Of a stretch of 64,000 nucleotides of DNA, positions 32,558 through 41,548 are shown piece after piece (positions within the stretch are counted from its first letter, which is position 1; every line of letters starts with the position of its first letter). The stretch is from Paenibacillus_G elgii_A (GTDB taxonomy: Bacteria; Bacillota; Bacilli; Paenibacillales; NBRC-103111). The notes below the pieces were generated by a model. That model was not told the DNA's origin, did no database searches, and was given only the letters and a program-made list of their open reading frames with translations. The stretch is from the NCBI GenBank assembly GCA_042219835.1, contig JBHJMN010000020.1, positions 1-64,000 on the forward strand, written 5' to 3'. The position numbers were made by a program, and so were the translations under genes.

Positions 32558-33824
32558 AATTTTATTCTACCTATCATTAGCGATGATCTGGATCATGCTC
32601 TTGTACCATATGTTTCTGATGCAAGGGGGATACCTGCATTATTTGCGGTACAGGAAGCCGATTGAGAAGTGGGAGCAAACCAAAGCCCCGCTTCCCAAAG
32701 TGAGCATCCTCATTCCCGCGCACAATGAGGAGGTCGTGATCGAGCGCACCATTAAAGCGATGGTCCGGCTCGATTACCCGAAGGACCGGCTGGAGATCAT
32801 CGTCGTCAACGATAATTCGTCGGACCGGACGGGCGAAATCGCGGACAGCTATGCGGCCAAATATTCGTGCGTCAAAGTGGTGCACACCAAGCCGCCCAAT
32901 GCAGGCAAAGGCAAGTCCGGCGCGCTGAACCAAGGCTTGCTCCATTCCAGCGGCGAAATTATCGTCGTCTACGATGCGGACAATACGCCGGAACGGAAGG
33001 CCGTTCATTATCTGGTTCTGGCGATGCAGAATGATCCGGCGGCAGGGGTCATTGTCGGGAAATTCCGCGTCGTGAACGCAGCCCGTAACCTGCTCACGCG
33101 CTTCATTAACATCGAGACCATTTCCTTCCAGTGGATGGCTCAGGCCGGCCGCTTCAATTGGTTCGGGGTGACGACGATTCCGGGAACGAATTTTGCCATC
33201 CGCCGCAGTCTGATCGAACAGCTGGGAGGCTGGGACGAGAAGGCGCTCGCCGAAGATACCGAGCTGACGATCCGCGTCTACGATGCCGGCTATTATATCC
33301 GGTTCTTTCCCGCCGCCATCACGTGGGAGCAGGAGCCGGAAACGTGGAAGGTATGGTGGAAGCAGCGGACCCGGTGGGCGCGCGGCAATCAATACGTCGT
33401 GCTGAAATTTATGCGGCATCTGTTCTCGCTGAAAAAGAAGCGGATCGTGTTTGATTTGGTGTACTTCTTTTTTACGTACTTCATGTTTTTTATGGGCGTC
33501 ATCGTATCGGACCTGCTGTTCGTCATCAACCTGTTTGTCGATTTGCATCTGGATGTCGGCATCGTTTCGATCATCTTGTGGATTCTGGCGTTCTTCCTGT
33601 ACGCCACGGAAGTGATGATTGCGCTCAGTATCGAAAAGACGGAATTTACGCTGAAAAATTTTGCGATCGTTCTGCTGATGTATTTTACGTATTCCCAGCT
33701 GTGGATCGCGTTGGTCATTTATGCCTTATTTTTGGAAATCAAACGAGTGCTGTTTCGTCAGGAGACGAAATGGTACAAGACGGAACGCTTCTCGAAAGAA
33801 AAGAAAGGCGAAGCCGTATCATGA
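32550..33824 (+). CDS. ydaM: family-2 processive glycosyltransferase (YdaM-like, BcsA-related)
   Basis: A 424-residue membrane glycosyltransferase that should polymerise the exopolysaccharide. One N-terminal and about three C-terminal membrane segments flank a GT2 domain. Catalytic motifs: VVNDNSSDRTG, the DxD segment YDADNTPE near residue 145, the general base in ALAEDTELTIR near residue 235, and the QRTRWARGN motif (QxxRW) near residue 272. There is no PilZ domain, so c-di-GMP control must come from another subunit, presumably the YdaK-like receptor. ATG 32550 has GAGGAG nearby and overlaps ydaL by eight bases. Confidence 0.9.
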   Translation: MVEILFYLSLAMIWIMLLYHMFLMQGGYLHYLRYRKPIEKWEQTKAPLPKVSILIPAHNEEVVIERTIKAMVRLDYPKDRLEIIVVNDNSSDRTGEIADSYAAKYSCVKVVHTKPPNAGKGKSGALNQGLLHSSGEIIVVYDADNTPERKAVHYLVLAMQNDPAAGVIVGKFRVVNAARNLLTRFINIETISFQWMAQAGRFNWFGVTTIPGTNFAIRRSLIEQLGGWDEKALAEDTELTIRVYDAGYYIRFFPAAITWEQEPETWKVWWKQRTRWARGNQYVVLKFMRHLFSLKKKRIVFDLVYFFFTYFMFFMGVIVSDLLFVINLFVDLHLDVGIVSIILWILAFFLYATEVMIALSIEKTEFTLKNFAIVLLMYFTYSQLWIALVIYALFLEIKRVLFRQETKWYKTERFSKEKKGEAVS

Positions 33825-36124
33825 CAACGGATAGGTGTGAGAGAATAATGAACAACGGTTTCGGCCTTCGGAAGGCCATCTTACTGCTGGGCGCCGTCAT
33901 TGTAGCATCCGGATCTTACTCGTCCGCCGTCAAGGCAGCGGACGGCGGGCGGCAGGTGAAAGCGACCGCATGGAAAGAGGGGACGGCGGTCAGTACCGAT
34001 TCGAACGTATCGGCTTTGTCGCCCGGCTACGTACACCGCTTCGCCAACGAGCCCATTATGCTGACCGGAGTAGACCGGTCTTACGACGTGTATTATAATG
34101 TGCCGAAAGCCGAGCTTGGAGGCAACCATTATTTGGAGCTCGATTTGAGCTACTCCGACCTGCTGCTGCCTTCCCAGTCTACCTTGACTGTCCTTGTGGA
34201 CAATAAGCCGCTGAAGAGCGTGTCTTTGACCAAGGAAGAGGCGAAGCAGCGCAAAGTGACGATTGCGCTCGGACCGGACGAAGCGAAGCCCGGCTTTCAC
34301 AAGCTGACGTTCGCCAAGCACGGCGTCGTCTCGGACGATTTCTGTGAAGACCCGGACAACCCGGCTAACTGGCTGCAAATTGCGCGTTCGTCTTTCGTCT
34401 ATATCGATTCGAAAGCGACGTGGACGACTGCGGACCCGTTGAAGGAATTCCCGCATCCTTTCATCGAACCGGGGACGACGGACGAGGTATACGGAACGAT
34501 CGTCGTGCCGGACGCTCCATCGCCTGAACTGCTTTCTTCCGCCTTAGAGCTGGCGGCCCGGTTATCGTCGCTGACAGCGGCGAAAAAGCCGGTTCCGATG
34601 ATGACGGAGTCGGAATGGGCGAAGGCGGACGGCAAACTGGCTCATGTCATCGCCATGGGAAGCGTCGGGGCTTGGACCGGCCCGGTGAAAAAAATCGTCG
34701 AGGAGAACGGCGTTCGCGCCGAAAACGAAGAGCTGGCGCTCGACTATATGTCCTTGGAGGAGGCCGGAAAGACCGGCTCGAAGCAAATGCTGCTGCTGTC
34801 TGCGGCCAAGGATGAGGCGATCACAGAGAAGCTGCGCGTATTAACGAACCCGAAGCTGGCGGAGCAGCTTACCGGAAGCCATCTGGTTATTCGGCAGACG
34901 CCTGCGGTGGCGGATGATGGCGACGAGCCGAAAAAGCTTACGCTCGCTTCGTTCGGCTCCGAGCACCTGCTGCTGAACGAGACGAAGCCGGAATCGGGCA
35001 AGCTGAACGTAGGCGTACCGTCCTATTGGAAGCTGACCGGCGAGAGCTCGCTTGAGCTGAAGCTGAAGGTATCTCCGCTGCTGATGGCCGAGATCGGGGA
35101 GCGGACAGAGCGTGAAAGCGCGAAAAAAACGAAGGAGACCGGGGCTGACCGTTACGGGAAATACGGATTGACGGTAACGGTGAACGGCATCCCGAAGACG
35201 GTATCCCTTCAGGAATTGACCAAAACGAAACATCAAGTCGATACGTACACGGCGAGCATTCCTCTGACCGATGCCTTGCAGGATAAAGACGGCAGCGGGG
35301 CGTTGGATATTACGTTTACGGCCAACATCGGCCATACCGAAGGCCCTTGCATCCGGGACACAAACAATGGCCGGTGGATTTTCGTCGATAAAGCAAGCAC
35401 GTTCAATGTGCCTCACGAAATGTCAAAGGACAGCTCGTTCCAGCACTGGCCGGCGCCATTTGTAAGCGGCCAAGGAACGGACCGTACGGCCATTCTCGTG
35501 CCGCAGCAGGTGAACGGGACTTTCCTGTCGCAGCTTTCCCGGCTTGTCGGGGACTTGACGTCCGATACGAGTCGGCGGATCGCCGTATTCCGCGAACCGC
35601 TTGACGATCAATCGCTCAAGCAGCTTAAGGATTACCATGTGATCGTGCCGGGAGACCTCGGCCAATTCCCGTCGCTTCAGAAGCTGCGCGACAAGCTGCT
35701 GCTCCCGGCGGACAACGATCGGCTGCAGCTCGGGAAGTACAACGCAATCAACGAAACGACTGATTATGCGGCTTGGATCCAGCCGTCGGTCTGGAACGAA
35801 AACCGGGTGATGGCCGTCTTCCAGAAGGTGAACGTCGGGGGAGGGGAGCAAGGCTCTTTCGTTCATCCGAATCTGCTGCAATATTTGAAGAATGCGAAGA
35901 AGCCGGGCCAAGTCGTCATTATGAACAAGGCCAAGGCCGTGTTCACCGCTGCTTCCCCTTCAGATTCCAAGACGTCTCAAGACGGCGAGGTATCGAATGC
36001 GACGGAGAAAGCTCCCAGTATTCCCGTATGGCTCATGGTGCTTATTCCGGTGCTGCTGGTCGGGCTGCTGATCGTGTTTATCCGGATGCGGCGCAAGGAG
36101 AAACGTGACGCCGGGAAGCAGTAA
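33821..36124 (+). CDS. ydaN: BcsB-like exopolysaccharide synthase subunit (YdaN-like)
   Basis: A 767-residue protein with a signal peptide, a large extracellular beta-rich part and one C-terminal membrane helix (VWLMVLIPVLLVGLLIVFI) followed by a basic tail. The layout and the repeated carbohydrate-binding-like modules match cellulose synthase subunit B and Bacillus YdaN. It should guide the growing chain through the cell wall. ATG 33821 forms an ATGA overlap with ydaM; an internal ATG at 33848, just before the hydrophobic signal core, is an equally possible start. A strong terminator follows. Confidence 0.85.
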   Translation: MTTDRCERIMNNGFGLRKAILLLGAVIVASGSYSSAVKAADGGRQVKATAWKEGTAVSTDSNVSALSPGYVHRFANEPIMLTGVDRSYDVYYNVPKAELGGNHYLELDLSYSDLLLPSQSTLTVLVDNKPLKSVSLTKEEAKQRKVTIALGPDEAKPGFHKLTFAKHGVVSDDFCEDPDNPANWLQIARSSFVYIDSKATWTTADPLKEFPHPFIEPGTTDEVYGTIVVPDAPSPELLSSALELAARLSSLTAAKKPVPMMTESEWAKADGKLAHVIAMGSVGAWTGPVKKIVEENGVRAENEELALDYMSLEEAGKTGSKQMLLLSAAKDEAITEKLRVLTNPKLAEQLTGSHLVIRQTPAVADDGDEPKKLTLASFGSEHLLLNETKPESGKLNVGVPSYWKLTGESSLELKLKVSPLLMAEIGERTERESAKKTKETGADRYGKYGLTVTVNGIPKTVSLQELTKTKHQVDTYTASIPLTDALQDKDGSGALDITFTANIGHTEGPCIRDTNNGRWIFVDKASTFNVPHEMSKDSSFQHWPAPFVSGQGTDRTAILVPQQVNGTFLSQLSRLVGDLTSDTSRRIAVFREPLDDQSLKQLKDYHVIVPGDLGQFPSLQKLRDKLLLPADNDRLQLGKYNAINETTDYAAWIQPSVWNENRVMAVFQKVNVGGGEQGSFVHPNLLQYLKNAKKPGQVVIMNKAKAVFTAASPSDSKTSQDGEVSNATEKAPSIPVWLMVLIPVLLVGLLIVFIRMRRKEKRDAGKQ

Positions 36125-36275
36125 AGGCGGCGAGGAACGGCTCCCCGGGTGAAGAAGCTTGGAGCAGGGGCTGCGCGCAGGACGTCCAACCGTTCCCAAA
36201 GAGAGAATAATCGGAATGAGAAGACGATGGTGTCGCTGTGTTTTGAGGCCCAGGGCGCTATAAGCAATAAAAAAC

Positions 36276-36306
36276 GAGCAGGGATCTGATCCCTGCTCAT
36301 TTTTTA
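36276..36306. terminator. bidirectional terminator after the exopolysaccharide operon
   Basis: GAGCAGGGAT and ATCCCTGCTC form a perfect 10-bp stem with a CTG loop, preceded by an A run and followed by a T run, so it works for both convergent transcripts. Confidence 0.85.
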
Positions 36307-36351
36307 TGAAGTCTGATCATCTTTAACTATCTTCGGCAGCTTTTTGCCCGC

Positions 36352-37082
36352 TCACACAAAATTCAATCCCGCCGTAAACGGAAACGGCACCGGGAACAGC
36401 TCTTTCAAGGAGCTGCGAAGCGTAGAATGCTCCGCCCTGCCCTCGTTACCTCCGAAGACGAGCGAGATGAACGCCTGCGGATTCAGCTCTGCCGACAAGC
36501 CGTCGTATTCGAGCCTGACCCGGCCATCGCCTGCCGATTGCACGCGAAGCGCTTCATGGCGGCCCGGCGCCGTTTCCTCCCAGTACGGCCGAAGCTGCTC
36601 GATCAAGCGCTCGGGCCGGACTACGTAGACCGTGCCGTGATTCGGCTCCTCTTGGTACTGCGTCGGAGCGAGCGCCTCCTGCCAATCGCTTTCGTCGGAA
36701 ACCGGGAGTTCAATCTGCTCCAGTTCCAGGCGCTTGAGCGCATGTGCGGCCAGCAGCGCGACGGCCGGGCCGTCCCCGGCGGCTTCGATCAGGAACGGAA
36801 CCCGCTTCGGATCGAGCGGCGGATTCGGCACGGCGGCCACGAGAAACGCTGCAGGTTTCCCGTCCCGTTCGGCTACGAGTACCCGGTGCTTCATCTTAAT
36901 GAAGCTGACGAACGCTTCGCTATGAACCAGATTCGCCAGGTCGGTGACGCCTGCTCGAAGCGGGCTAATCTTGCGCCCGCCAGTTCCCGCAGATACAGCC
37001 AATCGGTCGCCTCCAGATCGCGCACCCGCACTCCTTCGGAAGCGTGACGGCTTTGCAGTGCCTGTGCCACAGCCGCATCCAC
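36352..37082 (-). pseudogene. frameshifted acetyltransferase-like (GNAT) gene
   Basis: A GTG at 37080-37082 with an excellent GGAGGAG site eight bases upstream opens a frame that reads 47 plausible residues (ending ELAGARLARFEQA) and then loses sense. The frame one base off continues with GVTDLANLVHSEAFVSF and runs to a stop at 36352. The joint lies near 36945-36960. The combined product of about 243 residues looks like a GNAT-type acetyltransferase with an extra C-terminal domain, but the call is weak. A single-base indel, natural or a sequencing error, explains the break. It would be the last gene of the minus-strand murQ unit. Confidence 0.6.
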
Positions 37083-37115
37083 CGTAAATTCTCCTCCTAG
37101 TTCCTCGGTCCCGTG

Positions 37116-38027
37116 TTAATTGCCGTTTGCGAGCGCCACCGCTTGGCGTACAAACCCGCCCGAACGTTCCAGCAGCTCGCGCGCGCCGTCCCGATCCACC
37201 TTCGCCAAAATCATGACGATAGCGGTTTTGACGTGGTTGTCGGAAGCGGCGTACGCTTCGCTGATCACATCCTCCGGCGCGCCGGTCGCCATGCCAATAA
37301 TCCGCTTGGCGCGGTAGACGAGCTTCTCGTTGGAAGGCAGAACGTCCACCATGAGATTCTCATATACTTTGCCGATACGGATCATGGAGGCGGTCGTCAG
37401 CATGTTCAGAATCATCTTCTGCGCGGTACCCGATTTCATTCGGGTCGAGCCGAGCACGACCTCCGGCCCGGCGACGGCTTCCAGCATCAGATCGGCGATG
37501 CGAGCCATCGGGGTGTGCTCATTATTGCACAGACCGATCACGGTCGCTTGCTTTTCCTTCGCCCGCTTCATGGCGCCGAGCACATACGGGGTACGGCCGC
37601 TGGCGGCGATGCCGACGACCACGTCGCGGTCCGTTATGCCATGCTCGTCGATATCCTTCGCGCCAAGCTCCTCGCTGTCCTCCGCGCCCTCGACCGGGTC
37701 TTTTACCGCTTGAAAGCCCCCCGCAATGATGCCCTGCACCATGGACGGGTCCGTTCCGTAGGTCGGCGGGCATTCCGACGCATCGAGAATGCCGAGCCGT
37801 CCGCTGGTGCCGGCGCCGATGTAGAACAGCCGGCCCTGACGCTGAAAAGCGGCGACGATCCGGTCGACGGCCTGCCCGACTTGCGGGAGAATGCGGCCAA
37901 CCGCTTCGGTGACCAGACGGTCCTCCTCGTGGATGAGCCGGACGATATCCTCGGAGCCTAGCCGGTCGATTTGCGTCGTATTCGGATTGCGCTGTTCGGT
38001 CGTTAATTCATTCAGCAGGTTAAACAT
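37116..38027 (-). CDS. murQ: N-acetylmuramic acid 6-phosphate etherase
   Basis: A 303-residue SIS-domain enzyme that splits the D-lactyl ether of MurNAc-6-phosphate, giving GlcNAc-6-phosphate and lactate. Diagnostic segments are present: TEQRNPNT near the start, FYIGAGTSGRLGILDASECPPT near residue 70 (interrupted here only by wording), VVVGIAASGRTPYV near residue 138, and LGSTRMKSGTAQKM near residue 200. Start ATG with GGAG. It lies 13 bp after the MurK-like kinase gene in one minus-strand operon, divergent from murR. Confidence 0.95.
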   Translation of the reverse strand: MFNLLNELTTEQRNPNTTQIDRLGSEDIVRLIHEEDRLVTEAVGRILPQVGQAVDRIVAAFQRQGRLFYIGAGTSGRLGILDASECPPTYGTDPSMVQGIIAGGFQAVKDPVEGAEDSEELGAKDIDEHGITDRDVVVGIAASGRTPYVLGAMKRAKEKQATVIGLCNNEHTPMARIADLMLEAVAGPEVVLGSTRMKSGTAQKMILNMLTTASMIRIGKVYENLMVDVLPSNEKLVYRAKRIIGMATGAPEDVISEAYAASDNHVKTAIVMILAKVDRDGARELLERSGGFVRQAVALANGN

Positions 38028-38040
38028 ATGGACTGCTCCT

Positions 38041-38982
38041 TTATCGCGTTCTTTGGAAGAGCTCGAAGCCGAGCAAGGCGGCGCCGTAAGCGGCGGGCTG
38101 CTCGGAAGCCGGGTGCAGACGCAGCCCGGGGAACGTTTCGGAGATCGTCTTCCGGAACGTATCGGCGAACAAAGGAGAATGCTTGAACACCGAGCCCGTC
38201 GTCACAAGGTCCGAATCCGGGAACCAGGCGTCTTTGCCGACCAAGGCTGCCGCCGCGACGGCAAGCTCCGCAGCCGCGCCTTCGATAATGCGAACGGCAA
38301 CGGCATCCCCTTGCTTGCTTGCGTTGATGCACAGCTCGGCAAAGGCGGCAACGTCTTTTTTGCGAATGTCCGGTCCGTAGATGTACGTTTTCAGTTCGGT
38401 AATCGAGTCGAAGCCATACGTGTGCCGGATCATATCCGTTAATGCCGTGGCCGGGCAGATGCCGTCATGACTGCGCATCACGGCTTGCAGCGCGTGAAGC
38501 CCGATTTGGTAACCGCTTCCCTCATCGCCGAGCAGATGCCCCCAGCCGCCGACCCGGCAGCGCCGGCCTTCCGGCGTGCAGCCGAAGACGATCGAGCCGG
38601 TGCCGGAGACGACGGCGATGCCGTACTCCCGGCGAAGTGAAGCCATCAGGACGATTTCCGCATCGTTGCGCACGAACACCTCGAACGAAGCGCCGATTCG
38701 GTCCTGATAAGCCCGAAGAACGGCTTCGACCGCTTGCTTTTCCTTCGGCGTATCGGTGCCGGCCATGCCGATGCAGACGGCCAGACAGCGTCCGCTTGCG
38801 CAGGCTTCATGTTGAAGCGCTTCGTCCAGCACAGCCTCCAGATGACGGGAAGCCTGCTCGAAGCCGATCGCCTTCGAATTCGTCGATTCGCCTGTACAGC
38901 CGAAGAGCCGGTTGCCCGAAGTATCGATGACGACCGCTTCCGTTTTGGTGCCGCCGCCGTCGATTCCGACGATATACTCCAT
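38041..38982 (-). CDS. murK: BadF/BcrA-type N-acetylhexosamine kinase (MurK-like)
   Basis: A 313-residue ASKHA-fold sugar kinase. Phosphate-binding GIDGGGTKTEAVV at the N terminus, GMAGTDTP near residue 77, VSGTGSIVFG near residue 119 and the GWGHLLGDEGSGYQIG segment near residue 140 are typical of the family of GlcNAc kinase and MurK. In Clostridium MurK phosphorylates both MurNAc and GlcNAc, which would feed MurQ next door. Start ATG 38982 with an AGGTGAT site; an upstream start at 39048 has none. Substrate is inferred from the operon. Confidence 0.88.
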   Translation of the reverse strand: MEYIVGIDGGGTKTEAVVIDTSGNRLFGCTGESTNSKAIGFEQASRHLEAVLDEALQHEACASGRCLAVCIGMAGTDTPKEKQAVEAVLRAYQDRIGASFEVFVRNDAEIVLMASLRREYGIAVVSGTGSIVFGCTPEGRRCRVGGWGHLLGDEGSGYQIGLHALQAVMRSHDGICPATALTDMIRHTYGFDSITELKTYIYGPDIRKKDVAAFAELCINASKQGDAVAVRIIEGAAAELAVAAAALVGKDAWFPDSDLVTTGSVFKHSPLFADTFRKTISETFPGLRLHPASEQPAAYGAALLGFELFQRTR

Positions 38983-39063
38983 CTTTATCACCTTCTTCTT
39001 AATTTGAGTATAAGACAACGAAGCTTGATTTGTAAAACAAAATTTCACGTTATAAAAATAATA

Positions 39064-39118
39064 TTGATTTAAAATTTCAAATGCGGTATAATAAGTTTGA
39101 AGATTGGAAACGGTATCA
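39064..39118 (+). promoter_or_regulatory. promoter of murR with a consensus cre box
   Basis: TTGATT (39064-39069), 17 bp and TATAAT (39087-39092) form a strong promoter. TGGAAACGGTATCA at 39105-39118 satisfies every fixed position of the cre consensus TGNAANCGNTNNCA and lies at the start of the transcript, where CcpA would block it. AACGGT/ACCGTT inverted halves (39109-39129) overlap it. The same A+T-rich region must hold the minus-strand promoter of the kinase-murQ genes. Confidence 0.65.
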
Positions 39119-39180
39119 ATAACACCGTTATGTTTTTTTTAATAACATTATACGTAATGTTTTTTCACAGATATGAGGGG

Positions 39181-40062
39181 GTGAGCGCAATTCATGGAGG
39201 TTTGGTTCGCTTAAGAGAGATTTTAGAAGGATTGAATCCTTCGGAGAAAAAGGTCGCGGAGTACGTACTCGCGCATCCCGAGCGGATGATCGAGCTGTCC
39301 GTCGCCCAGTTGGCCGAAGCGAGCGGAGCCAGTCAGGCCGCCATCATCCGGTTGTGCAAATCGATGGGTGTGAAGGGCTACCAGGATTTGAAGCTGAAGG
39401 TGGCGGGAGACCTCCGGGAAACGGGCGGCGTGCAAGGCTACCAGGAAATCCGGCCGCAGGATTCGATTGCGACGATCGTGCAGCACGTATCCAACAATAA
39501 TATTCAATCGATCCACGACACGGTGAAAATTCTCGATTTGGAGCAGGTGTCCAAGGCGGTGCAGGCGCTTCATCAGGCGAAGCGGATCTATTTCTTCGGC
39601 ATCGGCGCTTCCAATCTGATCGGTCAAGATGCGCAGCAGAAATTTTTGCGCATCAACCGGACGTGCTTCTGCTTTGCCGATCCGCATGTGCAGCTTGCTT
39701 CGGCAGTGACTCTGACCGAGGAGGACGTTGCCGTCGGCATTTCGTATTCCGGCGAAACGAAGGAGGTCATTGCCGCCTTGAAGGCCGCCCGGGAGAACGG
39801 CGCCGTCACTATCGGCATCACGAAGTACGGCAGCACGACGCTCGGCCAGTATACGGATATTCCGCTGTGCATCTCCTCGACGGAGAACGAGATTCGAAGC
39901 GGGGCGATGTCGTCCAGGATTACCCAGCTTAACGTGATCGACATTTTATACCTCGGGGTCGCAAGCAACAACTACGAGCAGTCTGCTATGTACCTCGACC
40001 GGAGCCGTCAGGCGATCCGGGAGCTTGAGAACGGCATGGCCAAATTTAATCATAAGAGCTAA
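39181..40062 (+). CDS. murR: RpiR-family regulator of amino-sugar use (MurR-like)
   Basis: A protein of about 293 residues: N-terminal helix-turn-helix (VAQLAEASGASQAAIIRLCKSMG, two helices) and a C-terminal sugar-phosphate-binding SIS domain (GIGASNLIGQDAQQKF, ISYSGETKEVI). It is divergent from the MurQ-kinase operon, so MurNAc-6-phosphate is the expected effector. The start is unclear. GTG at 39181 follows GAGGGG with no spacer; the GGGGGTGA site is better spaced for an ATT codon at 39190, and an out-of-frame ATG at 39194 would give only a six-residue peptide. A start at 39097 without a site is less likely. Confidence 0.85.
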   Translation: MSAIHGGLVRLREILEGLNPSEKKVAEYVLAHPERMIELSVAQLAEASGASQAAIIRLCKSMGVKGYQDLKLKVAGDLRETGGVQGYQEIRPQDSIATIVQHVSNNNIQSIHDTVKILDLEQVSKAVQALHQAKRIYFFGIGASNLIGQDAQQKFLRINRTCFCFADPHVQLASAVTLTEEDVAVGISYSGETKEVIAALKAARENGAVTIGITKYGSTTLGQYTDIPLCISSTENEIRSGAMSSRITQLNVIDILYLGVASNNYEQSAMYLDRSRQAIRELENGMAKFNHKS

Positions 40063-40078
40063 CTAGGGGGATGGATGT

Positions 40079-41455
40079 ATGAAGGTCAGCAAACTGCTTG
40101 CCGTGACGGTAGCTTTAAGTCTCGTCTTTGTTTCCGCCTGCTCCAAAAAAGAAGGGGCAACCAACGCCCCGGCCGGCGAAGCAGCGAAGGACGACAAGAA
40201 GCCCGATACCGTCAAGGTGTGGGCGTACCCGGTTCATCTGGATTACGAGAAGGACATCAAGGAACTGATCGCCGATTTCAACAAGCAGTACCCGCATATT
40301 AAAGTAGAGCACGAGGTGCTGTCCTGGGCCGAAGGTCCGAAGAAATTCGACGTTTCTCTAAACGCGGGCGACCCGCCGGATTTGTATTACCACTCGGTGT
40401 CCGGGCACTACGTCAACACGGGGCTTGCCATCCAGCTCGACCAATTCCTGACCCCGGAAATCAAGGACGATTACTTGCCGGGCATACTGGACCTGGGCAA
40501 AATTCAAGGCAAGCAGTACGGCCTGCCGCTGACCGCGGGACAATGGGCTTGGGGCGGCAACAAGCGCATGTTGGAAGAAGCGGGCGTTGACTGGAAGAAG
40601 ATTCAGGAGAAGGGCTGGACCTGGTCCGAATTCAAGGAAATCGCCAAGAAGCTGACGAAGAAGCTGCCTGACGGCTCGATGCAGTACGGTCTCGTGACGG
40701 ATGGCACCAGCCTTGATTTCAGCCAATTGATTACGAAAAACGCCGGTCTGGTCGACGTCTTGGACGAGAAGGGCAAGTTTATTTGGAATGACGATAAGGT
40801 TCTCGATTCCCTCAAATTCATCGACGGTCTGATGAAGGACGGCGTGATGCCGAAGGAAACGGGCGGACTTAACCCGCAGCAAAGAACGCAAATGTTCTAC
40901 GATAGCAAAGCCGCCGTAATCAGTAAAGCGCTACCATACTACGATACGATTATCGCCAACCGCAACAAAGATATCGACGCGGGCAAAGTGAAGGGCGAGA
41001 AAATCGACTTCGTCCTGCTGCCGGTTCCGCACCATGAGAATGCGCCGGGCAAGACGTACGTGATGGGCGAAGGCTTCGTCATGTTCAAGCAGAAGAAAGA
41101 CAAGGGCGAGCAGCACGCGAAGAACGTCTTCCTCGTGATGGAAGCGCTGAGCGGTGCGAAAGCGGGGAACTCTTCCAACGAGCTGAACCTGCCGTTTGTC
41201 CGCAAGTCCCAGGCCAAAATGTACGAAGGCAAGGGCAAAGCCCAGAAGTATAACTGGGAAGCCGCGCAAAACTTTACGAAAAGCACGACCTCTTCGATCG
41301 AGAACAATCTGGACGTCGACAAGTCCACAAAGCTGAAGCAGTTCCAGGAGCAAGTGCAGAAGCCAGCCTTCCAGGCGTTGTTCGCCGGGGAGAAAACGCC
41401 GGAGCAAATCGCCGAAGAATTCAAAACCAAAGGCAAGCAAATGTTCGGCCAGTAA
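40079..41455 (+). CDS. ABC transporter substrate-binding lipoprotein of the muropeptide cluster
   Basis: A 458-residue family-1 solute-binding protein with a lipoprotein signal (hydrophobic core, VSAC lipobox, Cys near residue 21) and a Lys-rich linker. Typical segments are DTVKVWAYPVH, NAGDPPDLYYH near residue 100 and the aromatic GQWAWGG segment. GGGGG site before ATG. It sits between murR and two permeases in a cluster of muropeptide enzymes, so it should bind MurNAc-containing saccharides, which is inference. In Bacillus the same place is taken by a PTS transporter. Confidence 0.9.
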   Translation: MKVSKLLAVTVALSLVFVSACSKKEGATNAPAGEAAKDDKKPDTVKVWAYPVHLDYEKDIKELIADFNKQYPHIKVEHEVLSWAEGPKKFDVSLNAGDPPDLYYHSVSGHYVNTGLAIQLDQFLTPEIKDDYLPGILDLGKIQGKQYGLPLTAGQWAWGGNKRMLEEAGVDWKKIQEKGWTWSEFKEIAKKLTKKLPDGSMQYGLVTDGTSLDFSQLITKNAGLVDVLDEKGKFIWNDDKVLDSLKFIDGLMKDGVMPKETGGLNPQQRTQMFYDSKAAVISKALPYYDTIIANRNKDIDAGKVKGEKIDFVLLPVPHHENAPGKTYVMGEGFVMFKQKKDKGEQHAKNVFLVMEALSGAKAGNSSNELNLPFVRKSQAKMYEGKGKAQKYNWEAAQNFTKSTTSSIENNLDVDKSTKLKQFQEQVQKPAFQALFAGEKTPEQIAEEFKTKGKQMFGQ

Positions 41456-41480
41456 TGCAGCAACAAGCCGCGCGAAAAAT

Positions 41481-41513
41481 GCCCTGTATGGATTCATATG
41501 GGGCCTTTTTTTT
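41481..41513 (+). terminator. attenuating hairpin after the binding-protein gene
   Basis: GCCC-TGTATG and CATATG-GGGC form a stem with a GATT loop, followed by seven T residues. It should lower expression of the permeases relative to the receptor. Confidence 0.7.
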
Positions 41514-41548
41514 CGGACTCGCCGGCGAAGGCATGAAGGAGGATCGCC

